A DNA stretch of 32,053 nt from Cellvibrionales bacterium UBA2618 (lineage in GTDB: Bacteria; Pseudomonadota; Gammaproteobacteria; Pseudomonadales; Porticoccaceae): assembly GCA_002339165.1 (NCBI GenBank), contig DDJS01000115.1, forward strand, positions 1-32,053. Reading direction: 5' to 3'. Below the pieces are notes generated by a model. It was not told where the DNA came from and searched no databases. It saw only the letters and a list, made by a program, of their open reading frames with translations. Below, piece by piece: positions 25,886 to 32,053 of this stretch. The number at the start of each line of letters is the position of its first letter. The first letter of the stretch is position 1. The translations under genes and the position numbers were made by a program.

Positions 25886-27321
25886 CCGCTCAACAACTCT
25901 TGGCGCTGGCGCCAATTCTTTCACTGTCGCTGACCGTCATCGTGTTGATGGCGCAGACATCGATTCGGCGCAATCCTCGCCTGGCATGGTGGATTGCCGC
26001 CGTTGGTCTACTGGTAACGCTGTGGTGCGCCGAGTATGCCGGTGGCTTTACGCAGCAGGTCACGCCACTGTTTAACGTTGATCTCTGGGGCCTGTGGTTC
26101 AGCGCGCTGTTGGTGTTTGCCGCGCTAGTGAGCCTGCTGCTTGCCCGCGATGCCTTTCCCGCCGAGGGCCACCGCAAAGAGGAATTTTACCTGCTGTTAC
26201 TACTGGCAACACTCGGTGCAGTGGTTTTGGCGCAAGCGTGCCACATCGCGTCGTTATTGCTCGGTATGGAGCTGATGGGTATCGCGCTGTACGCGATGAT
26301 CGCATTCCCCAAAGACGGCAGTCTACCGCTCGAGGCGGCGATCAAATACCTGGTGCTCTCGGCTTGTGCATCGGCCATGCTACTTTTTGGTTTTGCGTTG
26401 GTCTACGCCGCCACCGGCGACCTCAGTTACGCCGGAATAGGGGCCAAGGTCGGTGCTGCCTACGGCCAAAACCCGGTATTGGTGATGGCGGGCAGCGCCA
26501 TGGTTCTCGCCGGAGTTAGTTTTAAGTTATCGCTAGCGCCCTTTCATATGTGGACGCCCGACGTCTATCAAGGGGCTCCGACCACCGTCACCAGCTTTTT
26601 GGCGACGCTCTCCAAGGGTGCCATGTTTATTGCGCTGACGCGCTTTGTGATCGACGGTCAACTCTATCACTACCCGGCGCTGGTCAACGCGCTCGCTGCG
26701 CTGGCGATGGCCTCGATATTGATCGGCAACTGGCTGGCCTTGCGCCAAACGCAGATCAAACGCCTGCTGGCGTATTCATCTACCGCCCATATTGGCTATC
26801 TGTTGGTGATTCTGATCAGCCTTCCACAGTTGGCCGAGGGCAGCCAATTAGCACCGCTGGGTCGGGCGGCGGTGAGCTATTATTTAGCTGCGTATATTGT
26901 CACCACGCTAGCCGCCCTGTCGGTGGTGCATATGATCGGTGGCGAAGACGACACCGACTTGCGCGCCTATAGCGGACTGTTTTGGCGACACCCGGTGCAG
27001 GCGGCGACGCTGTCGGTGGCGATGCTATCGCTGGCGGGTATTCCACTGACCGCCGGCTTTATCGCTAAATTTTATGTCATTGTACTGAGCTATGACGCAC
27101 AACTGTGGTGGTTATTGGGTACGCTGGTGGTAGGCAGCGCGATCGGTATCTACTATTACTTGCGGGTCATTTTTAGTATGGCCAGCGCCGCCCAAGGGGC
27201 ATCGCCCGCCGGCGATAGTCAACTCGGTTGGCGCAATCCATTGGCGATTTTACTGATGCTGATGGTGCTTGGTTTAGGGACTTTGCCGCAAACTTTCATC
27301 GATCTGGCGAGTCAGTTTTGA
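25882..27321 (+). CDS. nuoN: NADH-quinone oxidoreductase subunit N
   Basis: Proximal antiporter-like proton-pumping subunit, 479 residues and about 14 helices. E130 in LLLGMELMGIALYAM matches the essential Glu133 of E. coli. The SLAPFHMWTPDVYQGAPTT segment is the NuoN signature. The frame opens 8 codons earlier, but ATG 25882 overlaps the nuoM stop (ATGA) and follows GGGGG at 8 bases, so it is chosen. Last nuo gene; no clear intrinsic terminator is seen in the 170 bases before the CBS gene. Confidence 0.96.
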   Translation: MTAQQLLALAPILSLSLTVIVLMAQTSIRRNPRLAWWIAAVGLLVTLWCAEYAGGFTQQVTPLFNVDLWGLWFSALLVFAALVSLLLARDAFPAEGHRKEEFYLLLLLATLGAVVLAQACHIASLLLGMELMGIALYAMIAFPKDGSLPLEAAIKYLVLSACASAMLLFGFALVYAATGDLSYAGIGAKVGAAYGQNPVLVMAGSAMVLAGVSFKLSLAPFHMWTPDVYQGAPTTVTSFLATLSKGAMFIALTRFVIDGQLYHYPALVNALAALAMASILIGNWLALRQTQIKRLLAYSSTAHIGYLLVILISLPQLAEGSQLAPLGRAAVSYYLAAYIVTTLAALSVVHMIGGEDDTDLRAYSGLFWRHPVQAATLSVAMLSLAGIPLTAGFIAKFYVIVLSYDAQLWWLLGTLVVGSAIGIYYYLRVIFSMASAAQGASPAGDSQLGWRNPLAILLMLMVLGLGTLPQTFIDLASQF

Positions 27322-27493
27322 ACAGCCACCGCGCGCCAAGATCGACACAATGACGGCGCACGGCTACTAACTTGCACAAGGAATAAAGTGCACGGCGGAT
27401 TACACAAAGAGCATAGCCGATAACATGAAGTACACAACCCATTAGGTGCGCGCAGACGCAATAGAGCGCACGGCCAACTGGAGGTATCAGCAG

Positions 27494-28330
27494 ATGTTAC
27501 GTTCCGTCGATCTAAGTGACTATATGCAGCACAATCCGGTAAAGATTGCCATTGACGACAGCCTCGACAGAGCCGTCGAGTTGATTATTGAACACAAGGT
27601 ATCGGGGCTTTGCGCGGTCGATGCCAATAACGCGCTGCAGGGAGTTCTGTCTGAAATGGATTGCCTCAGAGCCGCGTTGGCGACGCTCAACGAGACGACA
27701 TCGGGCGTTGTAATCGGCGATTGTATGCTGCTCCACCCGGTCAAAATTCATCCCGAGGACGACCTGTTCAAGGCCATTAAGGCGATTATTGATAACCGAG
27801 TATCCGGGCTTTGCGTGGTCGATAAACGCGAGGATTTGCTCGGGGTACTGTCTGAAATGGACTGCCTACGGGCAATTTTATCCGCGATTTACAACGATCA
27901 CCGCGAGGTCGGCCAAGTGTCGGAGCACATGACCACCGACGTCGAGAGCTGCGACGCGGGTGCCGACATGATCGCGGTCGCCAGCGATATGCTCAGTAAG
28001 GGCCGCAGGCGTAGACCGGTACTCGACGGGGATCGTCTGATCGGGCAGATCACCTGCCGGCAGATGCTCTCTGGGCTTTACGGCGATCGCCCCCACAGCG
28101 ATGAGGTACAGCAACACATGAACGCCAAAGTGGATGCCTGCCAGTTGCATGCGGATATTGTCAGCATCGCCAACGACATGCTGATTAAAGGGCGGCGGCG
28201 GCGGCCGGTTATCGACGATGGCCGTTTGATCGGCCAAATCACCTGCCGCCAGCTATTGCGCGTAGTCAGCGAGTTTAATCGCAACCAGGTCGCGGCCAAT
28301 TTTGACTCCCAATACCGCGATTTGCTGTGA
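27494..28330 (+). CDS. Quadruple CBS-domain protein
   Basis: 278-residue soluble protein made almost wholly of four CBS motifs, which in general pair to bind adenine nucleotides and sense energy state. CBS1 (about 6-62) and CBS2 (73-131) are near copies sharing HNPVKI/LHPVKI, VSGLC and LSEMDCLRA. CBS3 (140-194) and CBS4 (204-258) are near copies of each other, sharing GRRRRPV and LIGQITCRQ. No catalytic, DNA-binding or membrane domain is attached. A GTG at 27446 is in frame, but ATG 27494 follows GGAGG at 9 bases and is preferred. It lies 172 bases after nuoN in the same direction, so read-through from the nuo operon is possible. A role as energy or redox sensor for respiration is speculative. 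Confidence 0.85.
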   Translation: MLRSVDLSDYMQHNPVKIAIDDSLDRAVELIIEHKVSGLCAVDANNALQGVLSEMDCLRAALATLNETTSGVVIGDCMLLHPVKIHPEDDLFKAIKAIIDNRVSGLCVVDKREDLLGVLSEMDCLRAILSAIYNDHREVGQVSEHMTTDVESCDAGADMIAVASDMLSKGRRRRPVLDGDRLIGQITCRQMLSGLYGDRPHSDEVQQHMNAKVDACQLHADIVSIANDMLIKGRRRRPVIDDGRLIGQITCRQLLRVVSEFNRNQVAANFDSQYRDLL

Positions 28331-28578
28331 CGTTACACTGATGCATTAATGCCGGCAGCACAGCAATAGTGACCGATTTATAGACGCTGAAGATCCTGAC
28401 ACGGATGCCCTGGGTTTAAGTGGCAGGCGCATTTATGGTATTGATCCCCGCAGCGCTTGTGTCAGTGGCAGGCGTATCAGCCGCACAACGGTAAGACCCC
28501 TAAAATGGATTAAAAGCGGTTTATTATGCTTTTATGGAACTTTTGGTTAGCTCGGCGGTCACAGTAATACCCGATGCA

Positions 28579-28619
28579 CCCGCTGCCCATTGTCTCCCCC
28601 CTCGTTAATGGGCAGCGGG
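28579..28619 (+). repeat. Perfect 13-bp stem with C-rich loop
   Basis: CCCGCTGCCCATT (28579-28591) is followed by a 15-base loop and its exact reverse complement (28607-28619). The plus-strand loop includes CTCCCCCC, complementary to ribosome-binding sites. No T-run follows, so it is not a standard terminator, although it stands between two converging genes and could still stop polymerase or protect 3' ends. Alternatives are a protein-binding palindrome or part of a small RNA. Confidence 0.6.
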
Positions 28620-28662
28620 CGTGTCGAGGACCCAGCCCGTGACGTGGTTTGATTGCGCTCCC

Positions 28663-28698
28663 TTAGACTGATGATAAATTTTAGACTGGCGATGAATT
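28663..28698. repeat. 18-base tandem duplication
   Basis: Two adjacent 18-base units, TTAGACTGATGATAAATT and TTAGACTGGCGATGAATT, match at 15 of 18 positions. It lies in non-coding, AT-rich sequence. Probably a replication slippage product; no function can be assigned. Confidence 0.55.
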
Positions 28699-29000
28699 TC
28701 TAAAAGTTTTCCTTCTTTAGAGGCCAGGTCTGATGGTTTTCTTTAAAGCGGTTATTTAAACTCTCCTTTGAACAATTCCCCCTAAGGCTCGCCATAGACC
28801 CTGTTTCTGCGACGTGTCTTGGCCCTCGCTGAAATACATTTTTAGAACGCCTCTTTTTTCTAAAGCCGCTCTAAACAAGTGCCCTAAAGAACCGCATTAA
28901 AAACAGTATTATGGCGGCTCTTTAAAATAAGCTCTCTACCGCAGTGTCGGTCGCGACGCGTCCGAAAAGCGCGCATTGAAGCACCAAGGATAAATAGAGT

Positions 29001-29597
29001 CTACCCAAACCCTGCAGCAACGTCGACGCGTTGATATTCACGACAGATCAATTGGTTATCCGAGGCACTCAGCTCTTGCTTGACCAAGTTACAAAACGAA
29101 CCACCCTTAGTCAGGCCGGTCTGGCGTCGCTGATTGTGGCGGCATCGTCCGCAGGTGCCAAAGGCACGCATGTTGTTGGTCTGTAACAACGCGGTAATCA
29201 GATGCGCCAAAACCTGCTCGGTGCCCATCTGATCGGACGGCTCAATGCGCGCACAGGCATCCATCAGAGCCAATGATGGCGCCACCTCTGACACCAGTTG
29301 GCGGCCTGTGGGGCTGACGAAAAAATGTACCACACGGCGATCTTTGACGTCGGCAACGCGTTCTAGAAGCGACTTTTTTTCCAATACCTTGAGCGTTTGC
29401 GAGGTGGTGCCCTTGGTCTGCCCAAGATATTCGGTGATCGCGCTAGCGGTATTAGAGAATCGATTGCAGGTGCACAGATAACGCAGCGTCGCCAAGTGCA
29501 CCGGCTCCAGTTGTCTGGCCCTGAGCATGCCGCGGCGCTCCACGCGAAGTAGCTCGCCTAGGCGCTCGGCAAGATTGTAAAGGTTCTCTGTCGACAT
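29001..29597 (-). CDS. MarR-family regulator with four-cysteine C-terminal tail
   Basis: 198-residue winged-helix regulator. The MarR core occupies about 5-140: recognition helix region TKGTTSQTLKVLEKKSLLERV (61-81) and wing DVKDRRVVHFFVSPTGRQL (83-101). Beyond it is a tail with C149-x2-C152-x16-C169-x15-C185 ending in ICREYQ, which resembles a metal- or iron-sulfur-binding or thiol-switch module; other cysteines are C42, C44 and C115. Such tails are known in some MarR proteins, but their role is generally unproven. ATG 29597 has no ribosome site, and its predicted transcription start falls on the ATG itself, so the mRNA is probably leaderless. A perfect palindrome 9 bases upstream overlaps its promoter, suggesting autorepression and control of the divergent two-gene unit. 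Confidence 0.88.
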   Translation of the reverse strand: MSTENLYNLAERLGELLRVERRGMLRARQLEPVHLATLRYLCTCNRFSNTASAITEYLGQTKGTTSQTLKVLEKKSLLERVADVKDRRVVHFFVSPTGRQLVSEVAPSLALMDACARIEPSDQMGTEQVLAHLITALLQTNNMRAFGTCGRCRHNQRRQTGLTKGGSFCNLVKQELSASDNQLICREYQRVDVAAGFG

Positions 29598-29603
29598 GCG
29601 AAT

Positions 29604-29632
29604 ATAGTATCGACTCGATACTAACTTGACAA
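29604..29632 (-). promoter_or_regulatory. MarR-gene promoter, likely leaderless
   Basis: On the minus strand TTGTCA (29632-29627), a 17-base spacer and TACTAT (29609-29604) form a good sigma70 promoter. Seven bases beyond the -10 box is the A of the start codon at 29597, so transcript and protein would begin together. The -10 box and spacer overlap the palindrome at 29606-29622. Confidence 0.6.
29606..29622. promoter_or_regulatory. Probable MarR operator, perfect 17-base palindrome
   Basis: AGTATCGACTCGATACT has 8-bp perfect arms around one C. It covers the -10 box and part of the spacer of the MarR promoter and ends 4 bases short of the -35 box of the divergent gene, an ideal place to repress both. 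Size and symmetry fit a MarR dimer site. Binding is inferred from position. Confidence 0.65.
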
Positions 29633-29654
29633 GCCCAATAACGCGTTTTATATT
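29626..29654 (+). promoter_or_regulatory. Promoter of the exported-protein/redoxin unit
   Basis: TTGACA (29626-29631), a 17-base spacer and TATATT (29649-29654) nearly match the sigma70 consensus. Its -35 box overlaps that of the opposite MarR promoter by five bases, so the two polymerases cannot occupy the site together. The leader is about 80 bases; AAGGA stands 8 bases before the ATG at 29740. Confidence 0.7.
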
Positions 29655-29739
29655 GTGCCCTGCAACACATTATTGATACACAACCCAGTCAAGCGAGTGA
29701 TGTCTCACCAGCGACTGAACTGATAAAAAGGACTTAATC

Positions 29740-30570
29740 ATGGCTATTCACCACAGTGTCAGCTCTCCAGCCCGTTCATCTACCGCTCGCGGCCGCAGCG
29801 CTCGGCATGCAAATTATATGCTTGCAAGCGCTATCACAATGGCCCTTACAGCGCTGCCGGCAGCCGCTCACGGACCGAACGACGGCGGTATACAGGCGGC
29901 TAAAACCGCCGATAGCAATCCCGATTTTGATATAATTCACGCCAAAGTGTCACGGCAGGACAACGTTGCCACCTTTCACATGGGCGTTGCCGGCGAGGTG
30001 GGCAATACCCTGCCAACCCCGGCTGGCAAATTGGCCGGTGCGCCGGCCTATGCCTACGTCTGGCCAACCAGCATCGACAGTTACGAAGCCGGTTTTGAGC
30101 GCAACGCTGGCATCTTAGCGCTGGCGGTGGCGACCCACCCAGACTTTGATGACACCCCCCTGTTCGACGAAAACGGCGACAAAGACACCGGCAACGACGG
30201 CGGCACATGGCACACCCACTGGGTGGTATTAAAGCCTGACGAGCGCTGTGGTGAGGGAGCATTGACCGTGGTCGATATTCCCAAGGACACCACCCCACGA
30301 CTACCAAAGACCTGGCCGGGACTGCCGATTCTGCTCGATAGCCCAGGCTGGGAGCCGGTGATAGAGAGCGATACGGTCGAAGTCAAAGTCGCCTTTGACA
30401 ATGCTGCGGTACTCGATACGGCGAGCTATGACGGTGTGACTGCGGGCCTGATGGTCAACAAAAACATCCATGCGCCGCTGTTCTGCGTCAGTAGCGTACT
30501 CGACGTCGCCTCGGGAGATCTCAGTCTACCCGGCAAGATCACACCGCCAAAAGCGATGAAAAGCCAATAA
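29740..30570 (+). CDS. Exported protein of unknown function
   Basis: 276 residues with a long basic N-terminus (about 26 residues) and a signal helix MLASAITMALTALPAAA (27-43), cleaved probably before HGPND; periplasmic or secreted. Met27 could be the real start, but ATG 29740 has the good ribosome site AAGGA. The mature part is acidic and strand-rich. Notable segments are the aspartate/asparagine-rich DENGDKDTGNDGG (143-155), like a calcium-binding loop, and THPDFDD and TWHTHWVVL (His158, His160), which could bind metal. Two cysteines (C170, C249) could form a disulfide. No family is recognised with confidence. It is followed 12 bases later by the thioredoxin-fold gene, forming a two-gene unit opposite the cysteine-rich MarR gene, which suggests a redox or metal-related job. 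Confidence 0.8.
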   Translation: MAIHHSVSSPARSSTARGRSARHANYMLASAITMALTALPAAAHGPNDGGIQAAKTADSNPDFDIIHAKVSRQDNVATFHMGVAGEVGNTLPTPAGKLAGAPAYAYVWPTSIDSYEAGFERNAGILALAVATHPDFDDTPLFDENGDKDTGNDGGTWHTHWVVLKPDERCGEGALTVVDIPKDTTPRLPKTWPGLPILLDSPGWEPVIESDTVEVKVAFDNAAVLDTASYDGVTAGLMVNKNIHAPLFCVSSVLDVASGDLSLPGKITPPKAMKSQ

Positions 30571-30582
30571 CTGGAGGTTATC

Positions 30583-31170
30583 GTGAACACTATTATCGCT
30601 CCAGAAATCTACGCGCAGCAGTGGCACAACAGCGATCCATTATCGATCGCGTCGCTGCGCGGCAAGGTGGTGGCAGTGCACGCCTTTCAGATGCTCTGCC
30701 CCAGTTGCATATCTCACGGTCTGCCGCAGGCGAGTGCCATCCACGAGCTGTACGCCAGCGATCAGGTGCAGGTGATCGGCCTGCACAGCGTGTTTGAACA
30801 CCATTCGGTGATGACCCCAGAGGCGCTCAAAGTGTTTATTCACGAGTACCGCTTGGGCTTTCCGATCGCCATAGATCAACCCGTCGAGCACGGACCGATC
30901 CCCAAAACTATGGCCGCATATCAGTTGCAGGGCACACCCAGCTTGGTTTTGATCGATCGAGCGGGGCGTATTCGCCTGAATCACACGGGCCGGGTTAACG
31001 ATATGCAGGTGGGCAACGCCATCGGGCAACTGCTCAAGGAAGCGCCTGTGGCTGAGGACGCGCCGGTGCAGAAAGCAGCCAGCGCGCCCGCTGCAACCCA
31101 TGCCCCTAGCGAGAAAAACACAGATAGTAAAAAAAGCGAGCGCTGCAATAGCGACCATTGCAGCATCTAA
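30583..31170 (+). CDS. Thioredoxin-fold (redoxin/TlpA-like) protein
   Basis: 195 residues beginning at a GTG that has GGAGG only 5 bases upstream. Residues about 20-150 form a thioredoxin-like domain: CPSC active site at 39-42 (AFQMLCPSCISHG), a peroxiredoxin-like strand VQVIGLHSVFEHH, and the cis-proline loop GTPSLVLID (P119) followed by the GRIRLNHTGR hairpin. There is no signal peptide, so it is probably cytoplasmic. A low-complexity Ala/Pro/Lys tail (about 154-187) ends in C188-x4-C193 (RCNSDHC), which could pass electrons to or from the CPSC site or bind metal. Likely a thiol-disulfide oxidoreductase or peroxidase; its partner is unknown. It is co-transcribed with the preceding exported protein. 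Confidence 0.85.
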   Translation: MNTIIAPEIYAQQWHNSDPLSIASLRGKVVAVHAFQMLCPSCISHGLPQASAIHELYASDQVQVIGLHSVFEHHSVMTPEALKVFIHEYRLGFPIAIDQPVEHGPIPKTMAAYQLQGTPSLVLIDRAGRIRLNHTGRVNDMQVGNAIGQLLKEAPVAEDAPVQKAASAPAATHAPSEKNTDSKKSERCNSDHCSI

Positions 31171-31437
31171 AATCCCGACGCTAACGCGCTAACCGCGCCG
31201 ATCGTCAACCAACGACTCAGGGCAGTACAAGCCGCCCTGGGTCACTCACTGCGACGTTGGTCACAACGTTTAAATAAACCTGCCCTTATAACGCATTTAT
31301 CCCGCTGGCCTATTGTTTTTGTGCCATGCATTTTCAATGCTGGGCATCACCCGCTTAGCTGACAACCGTCTAATTAACATTAAGCCTGACGTTCGAGGCG
31401 TGCGACCACCCCAGTTCAAGACAACTGAGGGATCAAA
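31171..31437. other. Intergenic region with nested inverted repeat
   Basis: 267 bases. ACCAACG (31208-31214) pairs with CGTTGGT (31255-31261), enclosing CAGGGC (31218-31223) with GCCCTG (31234-31239). The nested stem could end the upstream unit, though no T-run follows directly. No promoter stands out. Confidence 0.4.
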
Positions 31438-31590
31438 ATGACGCGCTCTGAACGCGGTAAGCCCAACGACCCCCTCGCCATTGCGCGCATTGCAGCGCTG
31501 TTTGGCCATCTGAGGCAGCAGCGCGGGCGATTCCCCGCCCCCCTAGCCTGTGCAAGCAGAGCTTGGGAAAAACGAGCTTGGGGGAAATGA
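31438..31590 (+). CDS. Small ORF with strong ribosome site
   Basis: ATG 31438 has GAGGG six bases upstream, a very good ribosome site. It opens 50 codons starting MTRSERGKPNDPLAIARIAAL, with a helix-like middle (IAALFGHLRQQRG). The frame ends inside the 15-base repeat array. No family is recognised. It may be a true small protein, or the 5' part of a larger gene continued in another frame at 31655. Confidence 0.35.
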   Translation: MTRSERGKPNDPLAIARIAALFGHLRQQRGRFPAPLACASRAWEKRAWGK

Positions 31591-31633
31591 GCTTGAGGAA
31601 AAATGGCCTGTTCAAAAAAGGCTTGGGCAAAAA
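31544..31633 (+). repeat. 15-base tandem repeat array
   Basis: Six consecutive 15-base units from 31544. Three close copies are GAGCTTGGGAAAAAC, GAGCTTGGGGGAAAT and GAGCTTGAGGAAAAA (31559-31603), followed by the diverged TGGCCTGTTCAAAAA and AGGCTTGGGCAAAAA; a first, more diverged unit starts at 31544. Units 1 and 5 also resemble each other, giving a 60-base higher-order period. Read in the frame of the downstream ORF they encode ELGKN, ELGGN, ELEEK, WPVQK, RLGQK. Confidence 0.65.
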
Positions 31634-31654
31634 CGGCCCGTCGTAAAAGAGCGC

Positions 31655-32053
31655 ATGCCAGCGCTACCGGACAAAGCCCCAGAACCCACCGAGCGCTTCA
31701 TAGGCTTTTTGCAGCGCTCTAAAAAGTACCATGATGATTGGTGTAGACCGATTGAACTCATGCCGGTTGAACGCCAGATTTTAGCCTATCAATTGGATGA
31801 ATTTGCAGCTCAACGGGGTATCTTCTCAGGAGCATCACGCACTTATTGTTCCGGCATTATCGAGGATGTGGATTATTTGAGTTACGCTAACGACGCGCTC
31901 ATCGCGCTGGGGGATGAGGTTGATTTTAGGGGGCTGTTCGAGCCCTACCAGCTCCATGGAACCGATAAGCAACAACGGGCCTCGGTGTTTCGCCCGTCTC
32001 TGCTGCTCGGTGGCTCCGCGCTCATCGACGAAGTAGTTATAACCGAAACTCGC
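31655..32053 (+). CDS. Unidentified protein, 3' end cut by window
   Basis: An open frame of 133 codons from ATG 31655 runs off the window edge. It can be extended upstream to GTG 31550 through the tandem repeats. The encoded protein begins MPALPDKAPEPTERFIGFL and contains ELMPVERQILAYQLDEFA, SGIIEDVDYLSYANDAL and RPSLLLGGSALIDEVV, with balanced composition that looks truly coding. The ribosome site before 31655 is poor (AAGAG only 3 bases away). It could be the main body of a gene whose 5' end is the ORF at 31438, shifted by an indel in the repeats. Family not recognised. Confidence 0.5.
   Translation, partial: MPALPDKAPEPTERFIGFLQRSKKYHDDWCRPIELMPVERQILAYQLDEFAAQRGIFSGASRTYCSGIIEDVDYLSYANDALIALGDEVDFRGLFEPYQLHGTDKQQRASVFRPSLLLGGSALIDEVVITETR

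Larger units (their letters stand above)
28331..29000. other. Intergenic region with repeats and a strong stem-loop
   Basis: 670 bases between the CBS gene and the converging MarR-type gene. It contains a direct repeat AGTGGCAGGCG at 28419 and 28464, a perfect 13-bp inverted repeat (28579-28619) and an 18-base tandem duplication (28663-28698). A T-rich tract with recurring TCTAAA/CTTTAAAG motifs runs to about 28930. No ORF with a believable start is seen. A small RNA is possible but not shown. Confidence 0.45.

Noticed and set aside
1..32053. CRISPR arrays, rRNA, tRNA, insertion sequences, replication origin
   Set aside because: None seen: no regularly spaced repeats of 25-40 bases, no RNA gene signatures, no transposase with terminal inverted repeats, no DnaA-box cluster noticed by eye.

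Overview
The window reads as chromosomal DNA of a free-living, probably marine, gammaproteobacterium. The grounds are a 13-gene nuo operon with fused nuoCD in the E. coli-type order, a TIGR02444/DUF2390-type protein, a Bcr/CflA-type exporter and a large TonB-dependent receptor of the kind common in marine gammaproteobacteria and sphingomonads. The taxonomic placement is inference from gene content; no rRNA or other marker is present.

Left part (1-8.6 kb): an outer-membrane TonB-dependent receptor (minus strand) is divergent from an AraC/XylS-type regulator (plus strand). After a ~600-base gap follows a tight minus-strand operon: flavin monooxygenase, CrtI/PYROXD2-type FAD oxidoreductase, short-chain dehydrogenase. 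A 41-base element built of two direct half-sites (TGCA-N5-TGAAT type, 20-base period) lies upstream of both the receptor gene and the monooxygenase operon, in the same orientation to each and with 32 of 41 bases identical. This suggests one regulon for uptake and oxidation of an unidentified, probably hydrophobic compound.

Middle-left (8.4-12.3 kb): about 1.9 kb of apparently non-coding or decayed DNA, then a drug/H+ antiporter (minus) divergent from a TIGR02444 family gene (plus).

Centre (12.3-27.3 kb): nuoA, B, CD, E, F, G, H, I, J, K, L, M, N, encoding proton-pumping NADH:quinone oxidoreductase. All cluster-ligand cysteines that could be counted are present, and most gene junctions overlap by 1-8 bases or are separated by a few bases. 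A possible 49-codon leader ORF ends by overlapping an alternative GTG start of nuoA. Directly downstream is a protein made of four CBS motifs arranged as two duplicated pairs (A-A-B-B).

Right part (28.3-32 kb): a 670-base gap with a perfect 13-bp stem, then a MarR-type regulator with a four-cysteine C-terminal tail (minus), divergent from an exported protein of unknown function and a thioredoxin-fold protein with a CPSC motif. The MarR promoter appears to give a leaderless mRNA. Its -35 box overlaps that of the divergent promoter, and an 8-bp-arm palindrome lies between. The window ends with a small ORF, an array of 15-base tandem repeats and an unidentified gene cut off by the window edge.
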